From Brevundimonas sp. (GTDB lineage: Bacteria; Pseudomonadota; Alphaproteobacteria; Caulobacterales; Caulobacteraceae), in NCBI GenBank assembly GCA_016742215.1, contig JACVCC010000003.1, forward strand, positions 310,001 through 374,000: 64,000 bases of DNA, written 5' to 3'. The position numbers were made by a program, and so were the translations under genes. Under the pieces are notes generated by a model. That model was not told the DNA's origin and made no database searches. It was given only the letters and a program-made list of their open reading frames with translations. Of the stretch, positions 7,713 to 16,465 are shown piece by piece. Positions within the stretch are counted from its first letter, which is position 1; each line of letters begins with the position of its first letter.

Positions 7713-8621
7713 ATGAAGCCTGCCCGTATCATCGTGATCTGCGTGGCCGCCGTGGCCGCGATCGGCCTGGCGCTCGTCGTTCGAGCGATGGGATCGCCGT
7801 CCGGCGAGCCCGCCGCAGTCGCAACCGCCGCGGCCGTCGAGGCCGAACCCATGGCCAAGGTGCTCGTGGCGGCCAAGGACCTGCAGCCGGGACAGCGACT
7901 GACCGAAGCCGACCTCGAATGGAAGGATTGGCCGGTCGACGAGGTGAACCCGGCCTTCATCACCGACGGTTCCGTTCCGATCGCCGGCGCCGCGCCCGCT
8001 CCGGAAGCGGACAAACCGGAGGGAGCAGTCGCGACCGTAGCCCGCACGGCCACCAACCTGGCCACCGGCGGTGCCAAGGCCGATTATGTCGGCTCGGTCG
8101 TTCGCGAACCCATTCTGGCCGGAGAGCCGATCGTCTCCCGCAAGATCGTCCGGGCGGGCGACAGCGGCTACATGGCGGCCTATCTGGAGCCCGGAATGCG
8201 CGCCATGGCCATTCGGGTCACGGTTGAAACGGCAGCCGGCGGATTCATCCTGCCGGGCGACCGGGTCGACGTCGTGCTGACGCGTGAGACCACCCTGTCG
8301 AACGTCGGCGCCTCCGAAGGCGATCGCGCCAAGTTCAGCTCGGCCACGGTCATGCAGAACATCAAGGTCCTCGCCATCGACCAGTCGACGCGAGCCGGCG
8401 ATGAAGAGCAGGCTGTGATCGGGGCGACCGCAACCCTGGAAGTCGGACCTCGTGACGCCGAAGCCCTGGCCCTCGCCAAGTCCGAGGGCGAACTCAGCCT
8501 CATCCTGCGATCCTATGCCGACACGGGCGGTCCGTCCGGGCGCGTCGCCGCTCCGGCCCGTCAGGCTACCGCCGTTCGCGTCTATCGCGGCGGCGCCCCC
8601 GAAGTGGTGGTCACCCAATGA
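7713..8621 (+). CDS. cpaB: Flp pilus assembly protein CpaB (RcpC)
   Basis: A 302-residue periplasmic subunit with one N-terminal membrane anchor (residues about 5-27), followed by a SAF-like domain starting near AKVLVAAKDLQPGQRLTEADL and the RcpC/CpaB domain (MRAMAIRVTVETAAGGFILPGDRVDVVL). It is thought to link the inner-membrane motor to the CpaC secretin. First gene of the cpaB-C-D-E-F-tadB-C run, and its stop overlaps the cpaC start as ATGA. Confidence 0.92.
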   Translation: MKPARIIVICVAAVAAIGLALVVRAMGSPSGEPAAVATAAAVEAEPMAKVLVAAKDLQPGQRLTEADLEWKDWPVDEVNPAFITDGSVPIAGAAPAPEADKPEGAVATVARTATNLATGGAKADYVGSVVREPILAGEPIVSRKIVRAGDSGYMAAYLEPGMRAMAIRVTVETAAGGFILPGDRVDVVLTRETTLSNVGASEGDRAKFSSATVMQNIKVLAIDQSTRAGDEEQAVIGATATLEVGPRDAEALALAKSEGELSLILRSYADTGGPSGRVAAPARQATAVRVYRGGAPEVVVTQ

Positions 8622-10225
8622 AGCGCCTCGCCGCCGTCACCCTCGCCGGCCTGATCGTCGCTGCCGGCGCTCCGGTCGCTCATGCCGCCCAGGCGCCCCA
8701 GAGCCGCATCTCGGCCGCGTCACAGGCCCGGTTGATCAGCCTGCCGCGCGGCTCGTCCATGTCGGTCGATCTTCCCGCGGATGCCCGGGACGTGATCGTC
8801 CCGAACCCCGTGGTCGCAGAGGCCATGCTCCACACACCGCGCCGGATCTCGATCATCGGCCTGACGCCGGGCGAGACGGATGCGGTGGTGCTGGACAGCG
8901 CGGGTCGCACGATCCTGTCGCTGCGCATCCGTGTGGACGCAGGGGTTTCGGCGCTCCAGGACACGCTGGCGCGCGTCCTGCCCGGAAGTCAGGTCAATGC
9001 CGAGGCGGTCAATGACAGCATCATCCTGACCGGAACCGTCCTGAGCCCCGGCGAGGCTGACCGCGCCAGCCAGGTCGCCCGGGCCTTCGTCTCGGCGCCC
9101 GAGAAGGTCATCAACATGATGACCATCGCAGGCTCAGACCAGGTGATGGTCAAGGCCCGGGTCGTCGAGGTTCAGCGCAGCGCGATCAAGCAGCTGGGTC
9201 TGTCGACCGACTACATCGTCAACCAGGGCACCCAGTCCTACGGATTCGGTCGCGCCAACAGCTTCGGCGTCAACGGCTCTCTGATGGGCGGCGGCGGCGC
9301 CTGCGTTCGCGAACGCGGCGCGCGTACCACGAACTACAACGACTCGGTGACCCGCACGATCACCAACTCGGATGGTTCGACCACGACGATCGTCAACCAG
9401 ACCCAGACCGGCGTAGATCCGAACTTCACCCGCAACACGATCACCGACACAGCGTCCGGAGTGATCAGCGACGTCCTGTCGAATGTCGTGTCCAGCGCCT
9501 TCCAGACCATTACGGGCACCAACGCCGAAGCCTGCCTCCAGGCCTTCGAGCGGGTGGGTCTGGTCCGCACCCTGGCCGAGCCCAACCTGACGTCCGTCAA
9601 CGGCGAGAACGCCGAGTTCCTGGCCGGCGGCGAGTTTCCTGTTCCCGTTGGCCGCAGCGTCGATGCCGGAACTGGCCAGGTCACTATCGGCATCGAGTTC
9701 AAGCCGTTCGGCGTGCGTCTGGCCTTCCGTCCGATCGTCCTGTCCCAGGGGCGCATTTCGCTGCAGCTGTCGACCGAGGTCTCGGAACTGACGACGACCG
9801 GGGCCTTCACCCTGGGCGGTGGCGCCAGTGGCGATGCCCTGGTCATCCCGGCCCTGAACGTTCGTCGTGCGTCCAGCACGGTCGAGCTGCCGTCGGGCGG
9901 CTCGCTAATGATCGCGGGACTCCTCCGGGAGGATACCCGGCAGAACATCGACTCCCTGCCGGGGATCGGGGACCTGCCTGTGCTCGGTTCGCTGTTCCGC
10001 TCGCGCGACTATCTGTCCGGTGAGACCGAGCTGGTGATCATCGTCGAGGCCTTCATCGTCTCGCCGGTCTCCGCCGGGACCCTTCAGACCCCGGCCGACG
10101 GCCTGCAGATCGCCAATGACGCCCAGACCATCCTGTTTGGCCAGCTGAACCAGCACTACACCCCGACCGGCAATGCTGCGGCCGCAGCCAGCTGGTCCGG
10201 CCCGGTCGGCTATGTGATCGAATGA
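8618..10225 (+). CDS. cpaC: Flp pilus outer-membrane secretin CpaC (RcpA)
   Basis: 535 residues. A signal peptide (cut near AHA-AQA) is followed by the pilus N-domain (about 38-110), a BON-like region (DTLARVLPGSQVNAEAVNDS), then the secretin domain ending with the conserved GSLMIAGLLREDTRQNIDSLPGIGDLPVLGSLFRS stretch (split: GSLMIAGLLRED and LPGIGDLPVLGSLF). An insertion of about 100 residues rich in Thr/Asn lies between LGLSTDYIVNQ and the secretin core, with two cysteines (C at SLMGGGGACV and EACLQAF). It forms the pilus exit pore. Both ends overlap neighbours by 4 bases. Confidence 0.93.
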   Translation: MKRLAAVTLAGLIVAAGAPVAHAAQAPQSRISAASQARLISLPRGSSMSVDLPADARDVIVPNPVVAEAMLHTPRRISIIGLTPGETDAVVLDSAGRTILSLRIRVDAGVSALQDTLARVLPGSQVNAEAVNDSIILTGTVLSPGEADRASQVARAFVSAPEKVINMMTIAGSDQVMVKARVVEVQRSAIKQLGLSTDYIVNQGTQSYGFGRANSFGVNGSLMGGGGACVRERGARTTNYNDSVTRTITNSDGSTTTIVNQTQTGVDPNFTRNTITDTASGVISDVLSNVVSSAFQTITGTNAEACLQAFERVGLVRTLAEPNLTSVNGENAEFLAGGEFPVPVGRSVDAGTGQVTIGIEFKPFGVRLAFRPIVLSQGRISLQLSTEVSELTTTGAFTLGGGASGDALVIPALNVRRASSTVELPSGGSLMIAGLLREDTRQNIDSLPGIGDLPVLGSLFRSRDYLSGETELVIIVEAFIVSPVSAGTLQTPADGLQIANDAQTILFGQLNQHYTPTGNAAAAASWSGPVGYVIE

Positions 10226-10890
10226 GGCCTGTAACGATGCGCGCCCTTCTCCTGCTTGCTCCGGCTGTTCTGGCGCTCAGCGCCTGTGGCTCCACGGGCA
10301 ATCCGCCTCCGATCACGCCGCTGGCCCGCTATGCGTTGCAGGTCGAGCCGGGCCTGGACCGGACTGCGTTTGCTGTCCACGACACCGGCGTGTCGCCGAC
10401 CCAGGCCGCGGCGCTGCGCGATTTGGCGGGGCGCTATGCGCGCGCCGGCGAAGGCCCCCTGAAGATCGAATCCCCCGCCGACGGCGATCCCAAGGCGATC
10501 GAACAGGCCTGGGCCATGCGCGCCCAACTGGCGGCGATGGGTATTCCGGCCGAGCACATCCAGATGGCCTCCTACACCGCGCCGGATCCCCGCGCGCCGG
10601 TGCTGGCCGGATTCGAGACCGTCGAGGCCGTGATCACCAACTGCGCCAATGAACGGCGCTCGATGCGTGCGCGCTACTCGAACCAGAGCTCGCTTGGCCT
10701 TGGCTGTGCGATCACCTCGAACATGGCGGCCCAGATCGACAATCCGCGCGACATCCAGCACGCCCGCGGAATGGTGCCGGCCGACTCCGGCCGCTCGGCG
10801 GTGGTCTTCGCCAACTACCGCGCCGGTGAACCCACCTCGACCCCGCAGGAAGAACTCATCCGGGGCCGGATCGCACGGGCGGTGGAATAG
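10222..10890 (+). CDS. cpaD: Pilus assembly lipoprotein CpaD (RcpB-like)
   Basis: 222 residues starting at the ATG that overlaps the cpaC stop; an alternative ATG is 5 codons downstream. The signal peptide ends in a lipobox, ALSAC, so the protein should be lipidated and sorted to the outer membrane next to CpaC. The CpaD core is recognisable in GLGCAITSNMAAQIDNPRD and in the Cys pair NCANE and LGC. It is thought to assist secretin assembly. Confidence 0.9.
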   Translation: MRPVTMRALLLLAPAVLALSACGSTGNPPPITPLARYALQVEPGLDRTAFAVHDTGVSPTQAAALRDLAGRYARAGEGPLKIESPADGDPKAIEQAWAMRAQLAAMGIPAEHIQMASYTAPDPRAPVLAGFETVEAVITNCANERRSMRARYSNQSSLGLGCAITSNMAAQIDNPRDIQHARGMVPADSGRSAVVFANYRAGEPTSTPQEELIRGRIARAVE

Positions 10891-10893
10891 ACG

Positions 10894-12417
10894 ATGAGCA
10901 ACGCGTTCGCCCCCCGTCCCTTTGAGGACTTCGAGGACGAGTTCGACCTCGACATGGGCTATGCCGCTGCGCCGGGCCCCATGGCGGCGCACGACCCGAT
11001 GTCAGCCGCCGAGCCCGCCGCGGACCCGAGGCAGCCGCTTCAGTTCACGGCTCCGGCCATGCCGACGCCGGTCGCGCATTCCGCCCTCGAGGCCCCGGCG
11101 CCTCAACAGGCCGCAGATGCCTTCAATCCGGTTGGAGAACTGGTCGCCGGCGCCGCCGCTGCCTTCTCGCCTCCGGTCCTGAGCGGTCAGGCGGCCGAGG
11201 TCTCGATCCCGCGCATCGCCATCCACGTGTTCGCCGAACGGCAGGACACTCTCGCGGCGGCCGAGCGCGCTGGTCAGGACCGTCGCCTCGCCCGCGCGAC
11301 CACCCAGATTCGCATCGGCGGGGTCGCGGCAGCTGTCGAGGCCTACCAGCACGAGCCCACCCCGCCTCTGATCATCGTCGAATGCATGAGAGACCCGCAG
11401 ACGCTGCTGTGGGAAGTCGATCAGCTCGCCGAGGTCTGTGACGCGGGAACCAAGGTGGTCGTCATCGGCGCCACCAACGACATCCTGTTGTTCCGCGAGC
11501 TGATGCGCCGCGGCGTCAGCGAGTATCTGGTCGCTCCGATCCAGCCGCTGCAACTGATCTCGGCCATCGGCGGCCTGTTCGCCGATCCGGCCCAGCCGTT
11601 CGTCGGCCGCTCCATCGCCTTTGTCGGCGCGCGGGGCGGATCGGGGTCCAGTTCGGTGGCCCACAACACCGCCTATGCGATGAGCGAGCGGGTCGGCGCC
11701 AACACGGTCATCGTCGACTACGACCTGCCGTTCGGCACCGCCGGTCTCGATTTCAATCAGGATCCGCTGAGCGGCGTCGCCGACGCGCTGAGCCAGCCTG
11801 ACCGACTCGACGCGACGCTGCTGGACCGGATGATGGTCCGCTGTACCGACAAGCTGAGCCTGTTCGCAGCGCCCGCGACTCTCGACACCGACTGGGAGAT
11901 CACCCCGGACGCCTTCGAGGAAGTCACGACGCAGATCCGGTCGACCGCCCCGTTCGTGGTGCTGGACCTCCCGCACCTCTGGTCCGGCTGGATGCGCCGC
12001 ACCCTGATCTCGGCGGACGAAGTGGTCATCGTGGCGACCCCGGATCTGGCGTCGCTTCGCAACGCCAAGAACATGATCGACCTGATCAAACAGGGCCGGC
12101 CCAACGATGCGCCGCCCCGGCTGGTGCTCAACCAGGTCGGCGTTCCCGGGCGTCCGGAGATTCCGGCCAAGGAGTTCGGCAATGCGCTGGGCGTCCACCC
12201 GAGCCTGCTGATCCCCTTCGACGCCAAGACCTTCGGGGCTGCCGCAAACAACGGTCAGATGATCCTCGACTCCGGCGCCAAGTCCAAGGCGGCCGAGGCC
12301 TTCCAGACCCTCGCCCAGATCGTCTCACACCGCGAAATTCCGATGCTGCCGGGCGCCAAGGCCGGGAAACCGGCGGGCAAGTCCATCCTTTCGGGCCTGT
12401 TCAAGAAGAAGTCCTGA
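10894..12417 (+). CDS. cpaE: Pilus assembly ATPase CpaE (MinD/ParA-like, TadZ)
   Basis: 507 residues. A Pro/Ala-rich N-terminal third is followed by a receiver-like domain (IIVECMRDPQTLLWEVDQLAEVC about 155-230), then a MinD-like ATPase domain starting at IAFVGARGGSGSSSVAHNTA (about residue 240). The loop lacks the usual Walker lysines (GGxGKT becomes GGSGSS), as often seen in CpaE proteins. VIVDYDLPFGTAGLDFN is the switch region. In Caulobacter it is required to localise pilus biogenesis at the pole. It lies 3 bases after cpaD. Confidence 0.92.
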   Translation: MSNAFAPRPFEDFEDEFDLDMGYAAAPGPMAAHDPMSAAEPAADPRQPLQFTAPAMPTPVAHSALEAPAPQQAADAFNPVGELVAGAAAAFSPPVLSGQAAEVSIPRIAIHVFAERQDTLAAAERAGQDRRLARATTQIRIGGVAAAVEAYQHEPTPPLIIVECMRDPQTLLWEVDQLAEVCDAGTKVVVIGATNDILLFRELMRRGVSEYLVAPIQPLQLISAIGGLFADPAQPFVGRSIAFVGARGGSGSSSVAHNTAYAMSERVGANTVIVDYDLPFGTAGLDFNQDPLSGVADALSQPDRLDATLLDRMMVRCTDKLSLFAAPATLDTDWEITPDAFEEVTTQIRSTAPFVVLDLPHLWSGWMRRTLISADEVVIVATPDLASLRNAKNMIDLIKQGRPNDAPPRLVLNQVGVPGRPEIPAKEFGNALGVHPSLLIPFDAKTFGAAANNGQMILDSGAKSKAAEAFQTLAQIVSHREIPMLPGAKAGKPAGKSILSGLFKKKS

Positions 12418-12420
12418 CGG

Positions 12421-14019
12421 GTGTTCGGCAAGCGCACAGGTCAGCCCGGAACCCCGCCGCCCGCGCCACGGCCGGCCGCGGCGCCTCCGGTTGCGCCTGA
12501 AGCGCTCGCATCCGGCGGCCAGCCGCAGCAGGGCGTCCAGACCCAGGCCTTCGCGTTTGGAAGCGACGTCGATGTCATGGATCCGCCGTCCGCGGCCCCC
12601 GCGGGCGCTGACCGGCTCGATGCGCTGGCGGCCCGCCCCAAGGCGCCCCCGCCTCCGCCCAAGGCCGGTGGACCGGGGCCCAAGGCCACACCGGGCTTTG
12701 AGCAGCTGAAGAAGGCCCAGGCGGTCGCCGAGATCGTCCGTGAGCAGAGCGACTACTACCACGCGACGAAGACGACGATCTTCAACGCGCTGATGAACAC
12801 GATCGATCTGGCCCAGCTGGCCCAGCTCGATCCGAAGGCGGCGGCTGAGGAAATCCGGGACATCGTCGCCGAGCTGGTGGCGATCAAGAACGTCTCGATG
12901 TCGGTGGCCGAGCAGGAGCACCTGGTCCAGGACATCGTCAACGACGTCCTCGGCTACGGCCCGCTCGAACCCCTGCTGGCGCGCGACGATATCGCCGACA
13001 TCATGGTCAACGGCGCCGGCCGGGTGTTCATCGAGGTCGGCGGCAAGGTGCAACTGACCAACGTCCGCTTCCGCGACAACACCCAGCTGATGAATATCTG
13101 CCAGCGGATCGTGTCGCAGGTCGGCCGCCGCGTGGACGAGAGCTCCCCGATCTGCGACGCCCGTCTGCCCGACGGCTCGCGCGTCAACGTCATCGCCCCG
13201 CCGCTGGCGATCGACGGCCCGACGCTGACGATCCGGAAGTTCAAGAAGGACAAGCTGACGATGAAGAATCTGGTGGAGTTCGCCTCCATCAGTCCCGAGG
13301 GCGCGCGCGTCCTCGGCGTCATCGGCGCGTCGCGATGCAATCTGGTCATCTCGGGTGGTACGGGCTCGGGCAAGACGACCCTGCTGAACACCCTGACCGC
13401 CTTCATCGACCCGACCGAACGCGTCATCACCTGCGAGGACGCGGCCGAGCTGCAGTTGCAGCAGCCGCACGTGGTGCGTCTGGAAACCCGCCCGCCGAAC
13501 CTCGAGGGGCAGGGCCAGATCACCATGCGCGATCTGGTGAAGAACTGTCTGCGGATGCGTCCCGAGCGGATCATCGTCGGCGAAGTTCGCGGCCCGGAAG
13601 CGTTCGATCTGCTGCAGGCCATGAACACTGGCCACGACGGCTCGATGGGCACGCTGCACGCCAACAGCCCGCGCGAAGCCATCAGCCGTATGGAATCCAT
13701 GATCACCATGGGCGGCTACGGCCTGCCGTCCAAAACGATCCGGGAAATGATCGTCGGCTCGGTCGACGTGATCGTGCAGGCCGCGCGCCTTCGCGATGGT
13801 TCGCGTCGCATCACCCACATCACCGAGGTGGTCGGGCTGGAAGGCGACGTCATCGTCACCCAGGACCTGTTCGTCTACGAGATCACCGGCGAGGACGAGA
13901 ACGGCAAGATCGTCGGCCGCCATCGCTCGACGGGCATCGCCCGCCCGCGCTTCTGGGACCGCGCCCGCTACTACGGACTCGAGCGCGAGCTGGCCGAAGC
14001 GCTCGACGCGGCGGAGTGA
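12421..14019 (+). CDS. cpaF: Pilus assembly secretion ATPase CpaF (TadA)
   Basis: 532-residue hexameric motor ATPase of the Flp pilus. After a Pro/Ala-rich N-terminus, the VirB11-like core shows Walker A GGTGSGKTTLLN (about residue 311), the Asp box ITCEDAAELQLQ, Walker B RPERIIVGEVRGPEA and the His box TGHDGSMGTLHANSPREA. It powers pilin insertion and possibly retraction. The start is GTG at 12421, 3 bases after the cpaE stop, and the protein begins MFGKR as is usual for CpaF. Confidence 0.95.
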   Translation: MFGKRTGQPGTPPPAPRPAAAPPVAPEALASGGQPQQGVQTQAFAFGSDVDVMDPPSAAPAGADRLDALAARPKAPPPPPKAGGPGPKATPGFEQLKKAQAVAEIVREQSDYYHATKTTIFNALMNTIDLAQLAQLDPKAAAEEIRDIVAELVAIKNVSMSVAEQEHLVQDIVNDVLGYGPLEPLLARDDIADIMVNGAGRVFIEVGGKVQLTNVRFRDNTQLMNICQRIVSQVGRRVDESSPICDARLPDGSRVNVIAPPLAIDGPTLTIRKFKKDKLTMKNLVEFASISPEGARVLGVIGASRCNLVISGGTGSGKTTLLNTLTAFIDPTERVITCEDAAELQLQQPHVVRLETRPPNLEGQGQITMRDLVKNCLRMRPERIIVGEVRGPEAFDLLQAMNTGHDGSMGTLHANSPREAISRMESMITMGGYGLPSKTIREMIVGSVDVIVQAARLRDGSRRITHITEVVGLEGDVIVTQDLFVYEITGEDENGKIVGRHRSTGIARPRFWDRARYYGLERELAEALDAAE

Positions 14020-14024
14020 CGGAT

Positions 14025-15002
14025 ATGCTTCCGATCCTCGCGGCGGTTCTGGCCTTCATCACCATCGGCGGACTGGGCTGGGCGTTCGTCGGCGGCGGCG
14101 ATTCCAGCGATCAGGCGTTGAAGCGCGCGCAGACCTTCAGCGCGCCCAAGCAGAACACCGCTGCGGCGCGCAAGGCGGCCGCCGCGAACACACCCGAAGC
14201 GCGCCGCAAGCAGATCGTGACCCAGCTCCAGGAGGCGGAGAGGGCCGAGCGGAAGGCGCGGGTCAGCACGTCCGCCCGCCTGAAACAGGCCGGCCTGACC
14301 ATGCCGGTGCAGACCTTCTGGATCATCAGCGCCGTGCTCGGCGTATCCGCCGTCCTGCTGCCGCTCCTGTTCGGCCTGAACATCTTCATCTGCCTGGGCG
14401 TGGGCGTCGTCTTCGGGCTGGGCCTGCCCCGCTGGTTCGTCAGCTTCCTCGGCAACGGCCGCAAGAAGAAGTTCTCGAGCCATTTCGCCGACGCCGTCGA
14501 CGTGATCGTGCGCGGCATCAAGTCCGGCCTTCCCGTCCACGACTGCTTCAAGATCATCGCCCGCGAGAGCCCGGCGCCGCTGGGCCCGGAGTTCCAGAAG
14601 CTGGTCGAGGGGCTGGGCGTCGGCCTGACCCTCCAGCAGGCGCTGGACAAGATGTACGAGCGGATGCCGACGCCGGAGCTGAAGTTCTTCGCCATCGTCA
14701 TCGGCATTCAGCAGAAGACCGGCGGCAACCTCGCGGAAGCCCTGTCAAACCTCTCGGCCGTGCTGCGCGCCCGCAAGATGATGGGCGAGAAGATCAAGGC
14801 GCTGTCGTCCGAGGCGACCGCCTCGGCGGGGATCATCGGATCGCTACCGCCGGCGGTCATGATCCTGGTCAGCATCACCACGCCGGCCTACATGGCGCGA
14901 CTGTTCACCGATCCGCGGGGCCAGTTCATGCTGCTGATCGCGGTCATCATGATGGGCTTCGGCGTCTTCGTGATGAAGAAGATGATCTCGTTCAAGTTCT
15001 GA
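14025..15002 (+). CDS. tadB: Flp pilus inner-membrane platform protein TadB (CpaG)
   Basis: 325 residues, starting at the ATG 5 bases after cpaF. An N-terminal helix, a charged Lys/Arg/Ala-rich linker (about 30-85), two closely spaced helices, then the T2SSF domain (FADAVDVIVRGIKSGLPVHDCF ... IQQKTGGNLAEALSNLS, separate segments) and two C-terminal helices. It pairs with TadC and the CpaF motor. Much longer frames open through cpaF are discarded because they cover the motor gene. Confidence 0.93.
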   Translation: MLPILAAVLAFITIGGLGWAFVGGGDSSDQALKRAQTFSAPKQNTAAARKAAAANTPEARRKQIVTQLQEAERAERKARVSTSARLKQAGLTMPVQTFWIISAVLGVSAVLLPLLFGLNIFICLGVGVVFGLGLPRWFVSFLGNGRKKKFSSHFADAVDVIVRGIKSGLPVHDCFKIIARESPAPLGPEFQKLVEGLGVGLTLQQALDKMYERMPTPELKFFAIVIGIQQKTGGNLAEALSNLSAVLRARKMMGEKIKALSSEATASAGIIGSLPPAVMILVSITTPAYMARLFTDPRGQFMLLIAVIMMGFGVFVMKKMISFKF

Positions 15003-15011
15003 GGACCAGAC

Positions 15012-15992
15012 ATGCCGGGCCTCGTTCCTTTCTTCACCGATCCCGTCAATCTCCTGAGCATGCTCGTGGGGTTCCTGGTCTTTGCGACCCTGGTGACCCT
15101 GATGAGCTCGATCGGGAAGGGCGCCGGGCTCGAGGGGCGGATGAAGGCCGTCGCCGTGCGTCGGGAGGAACTGAAACGCCGGTCCCGCCAGAACATCGCC
15201 GGTCAGGGCGGAGGGCTGCGGCACACCGACGAAGGCTTCAAGAAGCGGGTCGTGGATCGCCTGAACCTCAGCAAGCTGCTGGAGGATCCCAAGGTCGTCG
15301 AGCAGATGGCCCAGGCCGGCTATCGCGGGCCGAAGCCGCTGACCACCTTCTACTTCTTCCGTTTCTCGATGCCGTTCATCTTCCTCGGCATCGCGGTCTT
15401 CTACCTGTTCATCTTCAACGATTTCGGCCTGCCGGTCATGGCGCGGGTCACCGCCTGCATGTTTGCCGCGGTGGCCGGATTCTACGCGCCGAACATCTTC
15501 CTGGCGAACCGCATCTCGAAGCGCCGCACGTCGATCATGCAGGCCTTCCCCGATGCGCTGGACCTGCTGCTGATCTGCGTCGAGGCCGGCATGTCGATCG
15601 AGGCGGCGATCCAGAAGGTCAGTCAGGAGATCGGCGGCTCCTCCATCGATCTGGCCGAGGAACTGACCCTGCTCTCGGCCGAGCTGAGCTATTTGCCCGA
15701 CCGCCGCATGGCCTATGACGGCCTCGCGCGGCGCACCAATCACCCCGGGGTCAAGTCCGTGGCGACCGCCATGACCCAGGCCGAGACCTACGGCACGCCG
15801 CTGGGCGCAGCCTTGCGAGTGATGGCCAAGGAAAACCGGGAGCTGCGCCTGTCGGCCGCGGAGAAGAAGGCGGCGGCTCTGCCCGCGAAGCTGACCGTGC
15901 CGATGATCCTGTTCTTCCTGCCGGTGCTGTTCATCGTCATCCTGACGCCGGCGATCATCAGCATTCAGGACACGATGGCCAAGGGCGGCTAG
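15012..15992 (+). CDS. tadC: Flp pilus inner-membrane platform protein TadC (CpaH)
   Basis: 326 residues with the T2SSF domain (DALDLLLICVEAGMSIEAAI, ELSYLPDRRMAYDGLARRT) and four membrane helices (about 14-34, 115-160 as two, 300-320). Partner of TadB. Nine bases separate the two genes, with AGGAC in between. The stop TAG shares a CTAG with the stop of the convergent SRPBCC gene, so the pilus operon ends exactly here with no terminator of its own. Confidence 0.93.
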   Translation: MPGLVPFFTDPVNLLSMLVGFLVFATLVTLMSSIGKGAGLEGRMKAVAVRREELKRRSRQNIAGQGGGLRHTDEGFKKRVVDRLNLSKLLEDPKVVEQMAQAGYRGPKPLTTFYFFRFSMPFIFLGIAVFYLFIFNDFGLPVMARVTACMFAAVAGFYAPNIFLANRISKRRTSIMQAFPDALDLLLICVEAGMSIEAAIQKVSQEIGGSSIDLAEELTLLSAELSYLPDRRMAYDGLARRTNHPGVKSVATAMTQAETYGTPLGAALRVMAKENRELRLSAAEKKAAALPAKLTVPMILFFLPVLFIVILTPAIISIQDTMAKGG

Positions 15993-16426
15993 GCCGCTTC
16001 AGCCGCGGTCTTCCAGGCTTCCGCGATCGCGTCGACTGAGTGACGCAGGCGTGCGCGGTTCTTGTCGAAATACATCTCGCCGCGGAGGCCGCTGAAGACG
16101 ATCCCGTTGGCGGCGATGCAGCTGCCGGGCTGCTCCAGCTGCTCGATCTCGAAATAGCGCATCGCCCGGAACCACAGGCCCCGGTTCTCTGACCAGACCA
16201 ACTGGGCGTAAGGCTGCCACTCGACCACGCGGGCGACGACCTTGCGCGGCGCCAGACCTTCGATCGTTTCGGTCAGACCCATCTGGCCGCCGAATGCGAT
16301 GGTCCCCTCGACATCCTTCTCTATCGGGTTCCAGTCGTTCCAGCCGGGCAGGTTGGAGATGACCTCCCAGATGGCGTCGGTGGAGGCGCGAATGCCGATG
16401 CGTTTTTCGATGCGGGCGGTGTCCAT
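15989..16426 (-). CDS. SRPBCC-family (START/Bet v 1-like) protein
   Basis: 145 residues. IEKRIGIRASTDAIWEVISNLPGWNDWNP (segment start IEKRIGIRAS, then WEVISNLPGWNDWNP) is the typical opening of polyketide-cyclase/dehydrase-like SRPBCC proteins, followed by beta-strand segments around LTETIEGLAPRKVVARVVEW and a long C-terminal helix. These proteins bind hydrophobic ligands, and the ligand here is unknown. Stop shared as CTAG with tadC. Confidence 0.8.
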   Translation of the reverse strand: MDTARIEKRIGIRASTDAIWEVISNLPGWNDWNPIEKDVEGTIAFGGQMGLTETIEGLAPRKVVARVVEWQPYAQLVWSENRGLWFRAMRYFEIEQLEQPGSCIAANGIVFSGLRGEMYFDKNRARLRHSVDAIAEAWKTAAEAA

Positions 16427-16465
16427 GCCGCTGATCTGGCACGGCCTTGGCGGCGGGAAAAGGGC

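Noticed and set aside
12325..13923. Long reverse-strand open frame opposite cpaF and cpaE
   Set aside because: Antisense shadow with His/Asp/Arg-rich composition and no recognisable domain; the + strand encodes the motor ATPase.
13335..14024. Upstream extension of tadB through cpaF
   Set aside because: The region encodes the cpaF motor domain in another frame; the extension is Arg/His-rich and not conserved-looking.
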